Both the position numbers and the translations under genes were made by a program. Shown here piece after piece: positions 54,935 through 64,000 of a stretch of 64,000 bases of DNA. Numbering within the stretch: position 1 is the first letter of the stretch; every line of letters starts with the position of its first letter. The notes beneath the pieces were generated by a model. It had not been told where the DNA came from, did not search any database, and worked only from the letters and a program-made list of their open reading frames with translations. The stretch is taken from NCBI GenBank assembly GCA_947568835.1, contig OX387612.1, positions 10,294,001 to 10,358,000 of the forward strand, written 5' to 3'. Origin of the DNA: Protonemura montana (taxonomy: Eukaryota > Arthropoda > Insecta > Plecoptera > Nemouridae).

Positions 54935-54969
54935 AGAGAAGATACATTTGTGATTTGTTGAATTTTCAG

Positions 54970-54975
54970 AATAAA
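54970..54975 (+). terminator. Dynein polyadenylation signal AATAAA
   Basis: AATAAA 36 bp after the stop codon, followed by a T-rich then TG-containing stretch (TTTTTTTTCATGTGTAAG) at about 54992-55010, as expected for a cleavage site. A very short 3' UTR. Confidence 0.6.
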
Positions 54976-55666
54976 TATATACTGGGTGAAGAGTTTTTTT
55001 TTCATGTGTAAGCTATACTAACCTAACTAAACACTAGTTTTCAAAACTATTTGCACTTCCATTTACAACTAGTTGGTGCTTTTTTATCCCATGTCCACTT
55101 TGTTAGCTTTTCTGTTGAGCTTGCTAGTGCTTATTTGCCCTGTATTACCCCCACAGATCGATTTCTTTAACATCCACATTACTTAGCCTCAATGTATACA
55201 ATTATTACACGCAGATTTTTGTTTGTGCTATTTCCAATCATGAATTTCGAATCGTCCAACTATCAGAGAGTTGGGTAATGGGTAGGTATAGATATTAAGG
55301 TCTGGCAACCCACACCTTTCCTGCCTATGTATGAAAAATATAGGTCTACAAAACTAGCCATCGCAATTTATTAGAGTATATTTTCTTATTACAACATATG
55401 GCATTTCAAAGCAAATGTCGACCTCCCACTCACTTTTAGTTGAATTTTATTGGTGTAATTATATTGCCGTGTTGTTGTGTAGCAACTAACTTCTACACCA
55501 GCTTGACTTTGATTGATTACCACCTGTTACATGCTTTCAGATGAGATATGACATATGGCTCTACAAAATCGAATGCGAGTCTAAACTACTTTGAATACTC
55601 ATGGTCACGTTAAGTTCAGCCACCAATTACCTGGAGGCGTTCTTATTTCTAGTTTATTTTTAGTAT
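54976..55666. other. Intergenic spacer, no gene seen
   Basis: About 0.7 kb between the dynein 3' end and the ionotropic receptor. AT-rich; no conserved element recognised. Confidence 0.5.
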
Positions 55667-55672
55667 TCAGTT
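55667..55672 (+). promoter_or_regulatory. Possible initiator TCAGTT upstream of the IR gene
   Basis: TCAGTT fits the arthropod initiator (TCAKTY) about 31 bp before the chosen ATG. There is no clear TATA box. A single short match, so weak. Confidence 0.25.
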
Positions 55673-55699
55673 CTGACGTTCAGGTGTATTGGTTGCATT

Positions 55700-56026
55700 A
55701 TGGAATGGTATCGTTTTTTTGCAATTATTCTCGCGGTAGCATTGACAGGGTGCTGCTTTGACGAGGAAAATATCATTCGAGCAAATGTGATATCAAGTTT
55801 GCTAGAGCTCTTTTCGATAAAATGTGTGTTTCTAATGTCTACGGACATGGGCAAAGCTGACGCAGTTGAAATACAGAAGCACTTGTCTCGTTCGTTCGAA
55901 GGATCATCGGTTCACACTGCCAGAGTCTTCGAAGCTATCTTAGAAGTGAAATGCATGGAAAATCGACCTCTATTTGTCATTTTCGCGAATACAGAAACTC
56001 TTGACCAGCTTGCAAATATGCCATTG
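55700..56026 (+). CDS. IR exon 1: signal peptide and N-terminal domain
   Basis: 109 codons, ends phase 0 before GTAAAT. The start ATG at 55700 is the first in frame and gives a good signal peptide with a hydrophobic core FFAIILAVALTG. Then IRANVISSLLELFSIKCVFL and RPLFVIFANTETLDQLANMP. Confidence 0.85.
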
Positions 56027-59000
56027 GTAAATATTAAAAAATAATCCATTTCGCATATATTTAGGTGCATTTTTTTTTTACATACAAACATCCCTATCAG
56101 CAAGAGGAATTACCATCAAATTGGCTTCTCCCCCACCCCCTCTACACAGCAACTAGGAGTTAGACAATTTCAACAATGGATTTTAATCGGTAGGTACCTT
56201 CCCAACCGCGATGGCTGCTTTTCGTCGAATTGGAGAGGCTCGCAAAACTCTTGGCCAATGTCTATGTACCCTTCGATTGCGAGTTCTTCGTCGCCGATCT
56301 TATTCACCAGGATCTCGTGACTGTGACCGAAATTTACCAGATTGAGAAGAAACGTTCTCTGCAAGTGAAACAATACGCTGTGTGGACGCGTCAAGCTGGC
56401 CTGAAAGCTAGCAGTTTGTCGCTTTACGCTAGAAGGCCTGACCTTCAGGGAATTGTGCTGCAAGGAGTCAGATATTCAGTAAGATAAAAAAAATATTTAT
56501 AATGTTAAGCCTTATTACTTCATTGTACTTCATTGTACACGATCCAAATGATCCAATAAAAGTAATAACTTGTTGTTTCGTGTGTAGCGGTATTTCTCTG
56601 TTAAAATTAACTTGGGATCCTCAAAAGCGGCGAGCACCTGCCGCTACGACACATTCCTGAAGATGTCGGCGCTAAAGTCTACAAAACCTCTACTTTTAAG
56701 GTCCTTTTTAGGACCGCAAGTCAGTTTAAACAGAGCTCAACTGAACAATACAACACCCATAACTCTGAATCACTTCGCCAATCTAACTTTTTGTTTGTGA
56801 TATAAATATGACTGTTAAGATTGCTTGCAAATAGGCATACTATTCAATCACAACTACACCTCATTAAACCGAACAATTTGTGTCTTGATTATTTTACTGT
56901 GGAGTTTTTTTCAAACGCAAGGTCGCAAGCGCCATCTGGTGATACTTATCGTTTCCTTGTGTTTCCCGCTCGTTTGCTCTCCACAAAATGTACTAAATTA
57001 ACGTTTACCTTTACCTATACACTCAATGGAAATGTCTGCAAGATAAATTAATTAATACAAGATCTTTCATTAATTGCAGCCGCCGATTCAGCACGCGCGC
57101 ATTATCGACGACAGAGCCATCTTTTGGCACAACGGCCTGGTGGCGTCGGTGTGGAACGTACTCGAGTCTAGAATGAATTTCACGTAAGCGATCTCTTTCT
57201 TTTTGATCATCTTTTTCTTGGATTTCCTCGTCTCCTTTTCTCACGTTATGCTTACAAGTTGTCTTTAAAATGACGGAATATATATATTAGCTGTCACTTC
57301 GTTTTTTGGTCAAAACCGAGTGTTTCCACCTTCCGTCAGTGTCCAACGGACCGTAAAACCGAAAGAAAACCTTAAATCCACGACCCTCAAAGGAAACCAA
57401 AGAAATTTTACCACAAAACACCGCAAAGCACAGTTTATTTCAGCCATTGTTGATAATTTACCTCCCTAGGTACAATAGCGACATGGGCCATCAAGCCTTC
57501 TTGTACCTCCCTAGGTACAATAGCGACATGGGCCATCAAGCCTTCTTGTACCTCCCTAGGTACAATAGTGGCATGGGCCATCAAGCCTTCTTGTACCTCC
57601 CTAGGTACAATAGCGACATGGGCCATCAAGCCTTCTTGTACCTCCCTAGGTACAATAGTGACATGGGCCATCAAGCCTTCTTGTACCTCCCTAGGTACAA
57701 TAGCAACATGGGCCATCAAGCCTTCTTGTACCTCCCTAGGTACAATAGCAACATGGGCCATCAAGCCTTCTTGTACCTCCCTAGGTACAATAGCGACATG
57801 GGCCATCAAGCCTTCTTGTACCTCCCTAGGTACAATAGCGACATGAGCCATCAAGCCTTCTTGTACCTCCCTAGCAGTGGTTAATTTGTATCGGAAAAGG
57901 TGGGTAAACCCTAACTTTATTGAAACAGTGTGGGGGGTGGGGGGGGGGGGGGTTGGAGGAAACTAGTGTGCGCCATTTAAGAATTTGGTACCTAGTGGGA
58001 TGGTTATAGGTGAGCAACCTCCTGATAGCATGGATTGGTGGATATGTCATGCTTTATTAAGTATATCGTTCTTCGCAAGATCGTGAGAGCGTGTGGGCAG
58101 GCGGTAGCCAGCCCTTGGTGCGCTTTTACACCATTAACCTATTTACCGATATGTATACCATGGGCAATTTCACAGCTCACAGGGCAGTGTCAAGTGCGTA
58201 GTTCTATTTATTTTATTGTACGTTTATACTATCATAATTGAATTACCTTCGAGAACCATACTATTCTGGACCATGGCGATTTCTCTTTCGGGCAACGACG
58301 TCTCTGCATCTCGACCATTCCTAGTTGCCGAAGAACATGAACTTGCATTGACATCAACAACACTTACTGCATTAACTTGAGTAAAAAAACAAGTAATTTT
58401 GGATTTACTGTTTGAGTGTGAGCCCGACCCACCAGCGTCGACCCCGCGCTTGTTGGCCGATGAAAAGAATGCAACTTCCTCGGTTTAAGAAAGCATCGCG
58501 ACTGCATGATTGAGGGATTTTTTACTAAATAAATGGGAGTAGTGGGGATGAAAAATATGAAGCTGTGTCCCAGGAAAAAAGGGGAAATTTTTCTGAAAGT
58601 TTAGCTTTTAAGTTTTCGGAAAATGTTGGTCCGAACGCTGGCTTTGTTTCGTCGGCGCTGCCTATCAAAGGGTTGCGGCTCGCGCACAGCTAGGAATACT
58701 ATGTAACGATGCTAGGAGCTCCTCGATGCATTCGCGTGAATCTCAGTTATTGCTACAAACCTTAGAGTTAGACATAACATAAAACTCGGCTTTTCTTGCT
58801 ATTGAAGCACTGTTTAAACCACTGTTAAACCACTGTTTAAACAATTACAAATCTTAACCATCTTCAGTCTATACATCTTAATAGTAACAGTGAAAATAAA
58901 AAATAAATTTGATAGCTTACCAAAAGTAAAGGACCAACACCACTATCTTACCCGAAATAGAGATAATCTAAGAAAAAATCATCATACATCCATAGATTCA

Positions 59001-60892
59001 CCAGAAAATATAGGCATAGACATTTATAATAGGCTTCCAGAGTATATAAAAAACGCACCATCTCTCTCTGTTTTTATAAATAGATTAAAAGTTGTATTAA
59101 TTGACAAGGCCTGTTATAGCATAAACGAATTTTTTAGCAGCCTCTAACTAATATATTTGGAATGATTGTTGTGTTTTTATTTGTTTGTGATACTAATGTA
59201 AATATTATGTTTTGTGTTATTTTTAATTTCTTTTATATCATGACATTTTTTTTATATATTAAGACAATGCTTTGACGAGCACGATTTTACTATTGTATTG
59301 TATTATTTTATTTTATTTTTATTGTATTAATTATTATCGGTATAGCCAGTGTTTTATAAAATAATCTCTCAAAATGTCTGTACGCCAGCATTATTTAATG
59401 CAATGGTCTTTTTAATGACAATAAAATATATCTATCTATCTATCTATGTTGGTATTAAAAATATTGTTTTGGCTTACACGATTGTTAGAAATCACATCAT
59501 TTACACGGGCTACTGCGGTTACTGGTATAGGAATAGGGAAGGTGAGTAAACGGGGTTTACGCATGAAAATAGGTAGATAAACGGAGTTTACGTGAGTTTA
59601 CGCACAAATTAACCACTGCTCCCTAGGTACAATAGCAACATGGGCCATCAAGCCTTCTTGTACCTCCCTAGGTACAATAGCGACATGGGCCATCAAGCCT
59701 TCTTGTACCTCCCTAGGTACAATAGCGACATGGGCCATCAAGCCTTCTTGTACCTCCCTAGGTACAATAGTGACATGGGCCATCAAGCCTTCTTGTACCT
59801 CCCTAAATACAATAGCGACGTGGGCCATCAAGCCTTCTTGTACCTCCCTAGGTACAATAGCGACATGGGCCATCAAGCCTTCTTGTACCTCCCTAGGTAC
59901 AATAGCGACATGGGCCATCAAGCCTTCTTGTACCTCCCTAGGTACAATAGCGACATGGGCCATCAAGCCTTCTTGTACCTCCCTAGGTACAATAGCGACA
60001 TGGGCCATCAAGCCTTCTTGGCCCAATCAATTAGACTGTGAAATGCGCTGTCCCACGATATGATGACTACATTTCCAAAAATTTGAAATACCACTGTAAA
60101 TTTATAAGCTAACCACAAAATTATATGTATAAATACAGTAAATTCTATAAACACTATAGTAATTCTTTTAGCCTCAGGTAATTTTTGTAATACCAAAGCT
60201 ATATTAATAAACAAATAAATAAAATAGACAAAAAATACTGAATTATACGCAAATTATATATTCTCAAAATTCCCAAATCATCGGGACTTTAGCTGTGCTG
60301 CAAAATATGCAAGTATTTTCTTTGTGACATTTCCAAAGATTTCCACATTTTATTAGAAACAAAATCTGCAGTCAGTAAATTTTTGAAAATTATCAAATCA
60401 ACTGTTGATAACCTTTAAGAAAACTATTTAAACTGGGTTTTGAATGCTAAGTAAAGGGCTACTAAATTTCCTGACGTTTCGTAACATACACTAGCTACTT
60501 CTTCAAGGGTAAGAGCAGTCCTGACAATTTCCAATAACAAAAGAACCACACAAAATTATAACAATTACCAAGTTCAAGCTTCCTGAATGCATCTAAAGAA
60601 AATAATCAGGATCAATAACTTAAAAACTAATGTATTATGTATTTTCTGAAATAAGATCTCGAACACATTGGCGTTTTTTAACTAACTAATTATGTGTATG
60701 GATAAACCTTGACAGGACGATCGTCAAAAGCCCCCAGGACGGTGTATTTGGCTTTCAAGCGGAAAACGGGTCATGGACAGGAATGATCGGCGCTCTCGTC
60801 AACAGAAAGGCGTCTGTTGCTATAGACGACGTCACCGTCAGCACAAGGAGGCTAGACGTCGTTGACTTTCTTATCCCATTGCTCAACAATCG
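55700..60892 (+). CDS. Ionotropic receptor (iGluR-related), 4 exons, incomplete
   Basis: Variant ionotropic glutamate receptor of the arthropod chemosensory IR type, expected in the dendrite membrane of sensory neurons as a ligand-gated cation channel with a co-receptor. Exons 55700-56026, 56194-56478, 57080-57183 and 60716-60892 join in frame to 297 codons plus two bases. They encode a signal peptide (MEWYRFFAIILAVALTGC), an N-terminal domain of about 200 residues, and the S1 lobe (FWHNGLVASVWNVLESRMNF, GSWTGMIGALVNRKASVAID, STRRLDVVDFLIPL). The second Arg of STRRLDVVDF aligns with the glutamate-binding Arg of iGluRs. Pore, S2 and last membrane segment are absent from the remaining 3.1 kb. 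The gene either continues beyond the window or is truncated. It is not clearly one of the conserved co-receptors, so I give no symbol. Confidence 0.85.
56194..56478 (+). CDS. IR exon 2: N-terminal domain to S1
   Basis: 95 codons, phase 0 to 0, acceptor ATCGGTAG. VPSQPRWLLFVELERLAKLL, VTVTEIYQIEKKRSLQVKQY, LYARRPDLQGIVLQGVRYS. The RRxDLQG(x)L block just before S1 is typical of insect IRs. Donor TCA|GTAAGA. Confidence 0.88.
56700..56715 (+). promoter_or_regulatory. Histone 3'-end-type stem-loop in IR intron 2
   Basis: GGTCCTTTTTAGGACC: six-base stem, four-base loop, matching the metazoan replication-dependent histone terminator layout. No histone coding sequence was recognised upstream. Decayed relatives lie at about 589-603 and 51028-51043, each followed by CCGCAA. 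Confidence 0.5.
57080..57183 (+). CDS. IR exon 3: S1 ligand-binding lobe
   Basis: 34 codons plus two bases, phase 0 to 2, acceptor TTAATTGCAG. PPIQHARIIDDRAIFWHNGL, VASVWNVLESRMNF. Donor AC|GTAAGC. Confidence 0.88.
57460..57874 (+). repeat. 45-bp satellite array, left half (about 9 copies)
   Basis: Unit GTACCTCCCTAGGTACAATA, GCGACATGGGCCATCAAGCC, TTCTT. It contains the hairpin GTACCT-CCCT-AGGTAC. In the + frame it reads [15 protein letters not shown] repeatedly. It continues at 59619 after an inserted element. Confidence 0.95.
57875..59618. mobile_element. hAT-like DNA element (1,744 bp) inserted in the 45-bp array
   Basis: Terminal inverted repeats CAGTGGTTAATTTGT / ACAAATTAACCACTG, flanked by a perfect 8-bp duplication CTCCCTAG (57867-57874 and 59619-59626). 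The 8-bp duplication and CAG...CTG ends fit the hAT superfamily. No full transposase. A minus-strand stretch about 58235-58490 reads NKRGVDAGGSGSHSNSKSKI then TCFFTQVN, loosely like a transposase N-terminus (weak). A G-rich run is at 57930-57953. Confidence 0.93.
58890..59450 (+). mobile_element. LINE RT C-terminal fragment nested in the hAT-like element
   Basis: Frame 58890-59147 reads YLTRNRDNLRKNHHTSIDSP, IGIDIYNRLPEYIKNAPSLS, VFINRLKVVLIDKACYSINE, a non-LTR retrotransposon C-terminus. It is followed by AT-rich 3' sequence and a TATC repeat tail at 59430-59448. Inserted inside the DNA element. Confidence 0.78.
59619..60025 (+). repeat. 45-bp satellite array, right half (about 9 copies)
   Basis: Same unit and orientation as 57460-57874. 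It runs directly into the LINE coding end at 60015 (GCCTTCTTGGCCCAATCAAT), in the frame GHQAFLAQSIRL. Confidence 0.95.
60015..60230 (+). mobile_element. LINE 3' end, family 2
   Basis: Continues the array: AQSIRL then (after a TGA) NALSHDMMTTFPKI. Then 3' UTR CCACTGTAAATTTATAAGCT, AGCCTCAGGTAATTTTTGTA and an AATAAATAAA tail. Same family as 9121, 31735, 40197 and 45893. Confidence 0.8.
60716..60892 (+). CDS. IR exon 4: S1 ligand-binding lobe
   Basis: 58 codons plus partial codons at both ends, phase 2 to 2, acceptor CTTGACAG. TIVKSPQDGVFGFQAENGSW, TGMIGALVNRKASVAIDDVT, VSTRRLDVVDFLIPLLNN. Donor CG|GTGAGT is intact, so another exon is expected downstream. Confidence 0.88.
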
Positions 60893-61019
60893 GTGAGTGA
60901 AACGTTCATTTGTTGAGGAAATTCGTGATGGATGGAGGTGCCGTTCTTCTTGCTTTGCGGGTTGCGTACGTGGTTGATTAATTGATTTTTGCGGTTTTCG
61001 ACGCACTGCTTTGACTTAA

Positions 61020-61455
61020 GGTCCTCTGGCACTGGACTAATGACGTCAGTGAATGATTAAATACAATTTATGAAGCAATTTAGCTAGCCTAAAGGGGAGA
61101 AGGAGTAACCCGGTGCTAGAATGTAGCCTCCTTTTGTCGAAGAGCACCAAGGGGACCACCGGCTTGACGTCCCTTCCGAAGGACGGTACAACGCGAACAA
61201 CAGGATTCCTAAACAAATCCATGCTGTCGAGAGGTTGATAAGCAAGGCAAGTAAAGTTGCTGTACTAACTTTCATCCCTCCAACTTCTCTCCCGAACAGA
61301 ACTGGGCATGTGTATGATGGTCACCCATCCAATACCTAACACAGCGCAGTGTTGCTTAACTTTCATCCCTCCAAACTCTCTGCCGAACAGAACTGGTCAT
61401 GTGCATGATGGTCACCCATCCAATACCTGGCCCAGCGCAGTGTTGCTTAACTTTA
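61020..61455 (-). mobile_element. 5S rRNA-related SINE with two head units (copy 5)
   Basis: Inverse body (GAGCACCAAGGGGACCACCG, ATCCATGCTGTCGAGAGGTT) and two inverse 5S-like units (ATGGTCACCCATCCAATACC, CAGCGCAGTGTTGCTTAACT) at about 61315-61365 and 61405-61450. Confidence 0.82.
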
Positions 61456-61898
61456 GTTATATAAAAAAATTACTTGTTCAACTTCAAACACTTACACAAA
61501 AATATAATTTCTGCCATCTTTGTAAAGGGCACAAGCTTATATCTACAGTGTTGCCAGGACAACCTGGTTAGGATCACAGACGGTGTTTCCAAGTTTTCAG
61601 GAATTGTCACCTTTGAGATCAGAACTTTATCCTCAAATTTATAAGGCGCAAGCTTTATTCTCATTTTTATTTATCTGGCACCAGTACAATTATTTTCAAA
61701 AAAATTATAGTTTTTTAAAGATCACATCTCAAAAGGGTGCACCTCAAAAATAAGCTCTCAACAAAAAGCATCCTGAAATAAGCAAGAAAGGCATTAAAAA
61801 TTTGGCATCCCAAATTTTAACACTCCAAATTTAGTAACAAAAACAAAAACAAAAACCTTCATTAAGCTCTAGAAGAAGAAAGAATCTTAAAATAAGTA

Positions 61899-62286
61899 GG
61901 GGAAGGTGGTATAAAGTGGGTTATCAAACTTTTCTGCCACCTGACTGGAAAGAAAATTTTCAAAAAATTACAGTGTTTTTTTGTTGATCTAAGCTACATT
62001 CTTGTAAAGTTTTTAAGTGGTGCTTGTATTGAAGAATTTGAAGATATTCAGTCATGGCAAATATAAACCTGCTATATGGGTTGGTACATGGCAAGTCAAG
62101 TGGTATATTGTGTTTGTGGGTCACTTCAGATATATCAGCCACAAATGCTGGCATAATTCTAGAAAAAACAAATGTTGTTCTAATTACTGTAATGCATGTA
62201 TAGTAAAAAAATTTCTCCATTTACAGCCACTGTGAATGAGGAAACTCGAAAAAACTAAATTCGACCAACTATTTACCACCTTCCCT
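61899..62286. mobile_element. TA-flanked nonautonomous DNA element, 388 bp
   Basis: Ends GGGGAAGGTGGTATAAAGTG and inverse AGGGAAGGTGGTAAATAGTT, each bordered by TA (61897-61898 and 62287-62288), as in Tc1/mariner-type insertions. No transposase. It sits about 30 bp past the stop of the GPCR. Confidence 0.75.
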
Positions 62287-62317
62287 TACTCCAAAAGTCG
62301 CCAAATCACACAAAAAA

Positions 62318-64000
62318 CTAGCACTTCAAAAAATTAACAAAGGCACTACGCCACTTTTTGATCAAACTGATCCAGTCTCTCCTCGTGCCTTCCTGAAGAA
62401 CTATAAAAAACAAGGCCAGGACGAAAATATGCGTGGTCGCCGTCATCAAGAACATATACTCAAAGAAAAAGTCAGTGCTAATTTTGCGAATCTCCGACAA
62501 AAAGTGAAAAATCCAAGTAAATCCAAACAGAAAGAAAATGAAGAAGCTGGTCTTTAGCTTGTCCATCTGTTCGGCCCTTTCGTTCTTGCTGTGCTTCGTT
62601 ATCGTTTCGCCACAACAGTTGAAGATGTGCGTTACAATTTTGATGAAAATTCCAAAGTTGATGAGGAGAATAAAACCCACCGGTGCCTGGACAGTCACCT
62701 GAAAGACAGTTCCCTCGGGATAGCAGTATCCTCGATCAAAGCGGTCGGTCTTGTAGAACCGAGCGTCCCAAGCGAGCAGAATTCCTATTGCAATCAAGGG
62801 AACACCCCAAGCAAACAGTGAAACCTTGAATACCAAATGATTGATCACCTTGGCACCGCTTACAGTCATAAGTCGCTTCATTTGTAGGCCTGAAAGGACC
62901 AGCATCCAAAGAAACATGGCAAGGAAGGAGTAATGGCGCAGCACTCCCACTATCAGACAACCAATGCTCTCTGAATCAATTCTCACAAAGCTAGAAGTAA
63001 ATCCAAAAACTAAGTTGCATGTCAAAGCCATGATCATGTGGAGAAGAATCTTGTGGCCAGTATTTGCTCGCCATTTATCAAAGAAGATGGCCGTGCAAAT
63101 GATGGAGAAGAAACCCAATGCTGAGAGAAGGCCCTCGATGACCGTAGCAACTATCAAAGGTGTGTTGTTTTTGAAGAATGAAGCACCAAATTTAGTGAAG
63201 TCAGCAAAAATAGCTTTGTTTAGAGCAAATCTTGCTGTTGCAACACCGTTCTCGAGCGAGAAGTACTTTGCGCTGCAGCGACAGACAACGAGTCCACCAC
63301 GCTCAGCCTTTAGTTCGTGGCATCCTTCGGAAGCCCAATCGCCGAGATCGTTATTCCAAGCAGAACAAACAATTTTCATAAGTTTATTTAAATAATTTGT
63401 TTTTGGCGCTTTAAACGTGGCGTCGACGTAATAATCAGAGTACCTTCCGTACTCCAATATACCTTGTTGTTCCGAGTTTGGAACCAGCGCAACTTTTACT
63501 TCAATAAACTGAGTGTTGCGGTGCTCGGTTACGATTACCATCTGGCCAGTTGTCGTTGGTATATCGATCCAAAACACAAAGAGCATCATTCTTTTGTGAT
63601 CCGAGACCAGACCTTCAGAAATGGAAATTGAGAATTGCTGGTGAGGTCTTGGTACTTCTGTCTGTGTCCGGTCTAAGGTGATGTTTACGTTTCCTTCATT
63701 GGTATTATGTAGAAACTCTACAGTCAAACCGACCACAGGTTTTTGGCCCTCTAGGCCAGCGACAATTATGTAGGTTCGGGTATTTTTTGCAAGGACGACA
63801 TCTTCGTCTTTCCCAAAGAGAAGGTTTGAAGTGATGTTGACGAGATCTTGCGTCATTGTCTCCCCGACCACGTTCAGTAAGTCGACTTCGCGGTTGACGA
63901 TCGCTGCCACAGCCTGCAACGTTGTCGAGTTGATCGGGAGAGCAGTGTACCTAGAGGCGTACAAAATAAGCGTCAGTTTACGGTTAGCAGGAATAACAAA
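62318..64000 (-). CDS. Adhesion-type G-protein-coupled receptor (5'-partial, intronless in window)
   Basis: Family B2 adhesion receptor, plasma membrane, presumed to sense an extracellular or contact signal and couple to G proteins. The frame is open from the window edge to the stop at 62318. Numbering from the TTG codon at 63964 (an arbitrary mark, not a start): GAIN-like region about 10-195; GPS-like C200, W203, W210, C215, C228, C230; membrane helices about 270-294, 306-326, 334-362, 379-399, 422-444, 471-491, 500-524. Family marks are TWIFHFL in helix 6 and C336 before helix 3, perhaps paired with C414 in the second outer loop. The usual cleavage triad HL(S/T) after CxC is replaced by SAKYF, so self-cleavage is unlikely. 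The true 5' end is outside. An acceptor-like CTCTAG at 63951-63956 (minus) with an upstream CTAAC could make 62318-63950 a last exon. Subfamily not recognised. Confidence 0.88.
   Translation of the reverse strand, partial: FVIPANRKLTLILYASRYTALPINSTTLQAVAAIVNREVDLLNVVGETMTQDLVNITSNLLFGKDEDVVLAKNTRTYIIVAGLEGQKPVVGLTVEFLHNTNEGNVNITLDRTQTEVPRPHQQFSISISEGLVSDHKRMMLFVFWIDIPTTTGQMVIVTEHRNTQFIEVKVALVPNSEQQGILEYGRYSDYYVDATFKAPKTNYLNKLMKIVCSAWNNDLGDWASEGCHELKAERGGLVVCRCSAKYFSLENGVATARFALNKAIFADFTKFGASFFKNNTPLIVATVIEGLLSALGFFSIICTAIFFDKWRANTGHKILLHMIMALTCNLVFGFTSSFVRIDSESIGCLIVGVLRHYSFLAMFLWMLVLSGLQMKRLMTVSGAKVINHLVFKVSLFAWGVPLIAIGILLAWDARFYKTDRFDRGYCYPEGTVFQVTVQAPVGFILLINFGIFIKIVTHIFNCCGETITKHSKNERAEQMDKLKTSFFIFFLFGFTWIFHFLSEIRKISTDFFFEYMFLMTATTHIFVLALFFIVLQEGTRRDWISLIKKWRSAFVNFLKC

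Noticed and set aside
56590..56800. Histone pseudogene upstream of the stem-loop
   Set aside because: None of the frames I translated matched H1, H2A, H2B, H3 or H4 ends; only the hairpin is supported.
57435..57884. Repetitive open frames on both strands ([15 protein letters not shown] type)
   Set aside because: 45-bp satellite; the + frame reflects an ancient LINE coding end but has no gene structure.

Overview
The window is arthropod-like nuclear DNA: AT-rich introns and spacers, GC-rich and CpG-rich exons, GT-AG (three GC-AG) introns, and many short mobile elements. The arthropod call rests mainly on a divergent, insect-type ionotropic receptor (IR) gene at 55.7-60.9 kb. The flagellar dynein gene implies a species with motile cilia or flagellate sperm. 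The exact group cannot be read from the sequence.

From 196 to 54,934 on the + strand lies most of one gene: a beta-type outer-arm axonemal dynein heavy chain of the DNAH9/DNAH11/DNAH17 group (Drosophila Dhc93AB class). I reconstructed 59 exons by splice sites, phase and family similarity. They join without a frame break into 12,288 nt, that is 4,095 codons plus a stop. The protein enters the window inside the N-terminal tail and runs through linker, AAA1-AAA6, stalk and microtubule-binding domain to the normal C-terminus. All four P-loops (AAA1-AAA4) are intact. The 5' end, roughly several hundred codons, lies outside the window. An unusual feature is an acidic / Ala-Glu-Lys-Arg / Pro-rich insertion of about 150 residues in the tail (exons 6-8).

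From 55,700 to 60,892 (+) are four exons of the IR: signal peptide, N-terminal domain and S1 half of the ligand-binding domain. No pore or S2 exon is visible before the window ends. From 62,318 to the right edge (- strand) is an intronless 548-codon stretch of an adhesion-type GPCR with GAIN domain, GPS-like cysteines and seven membrane segments. It is either downstream of a truncated IR or nested antisense in an IR intron.

Introns and spacers are full of repeats: a fold-back element whose terminal 47-bp unit has grown into a satellite; a 63-bp satellite present in opposite orientations in two introns; a 45-bp array built from the coding end of a LINE and split by a hAT-like element with a perfect 8-bp target duplication; five 5S rRNA-related SINEs; two kinds of tRNA-headed elements; a 70-bp tandem array of tRNA-like units; a second hAT-like and a TA-flanked nonautonomous DNA element; and several LINE 3' ends. 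These account for most gene-free stretches.
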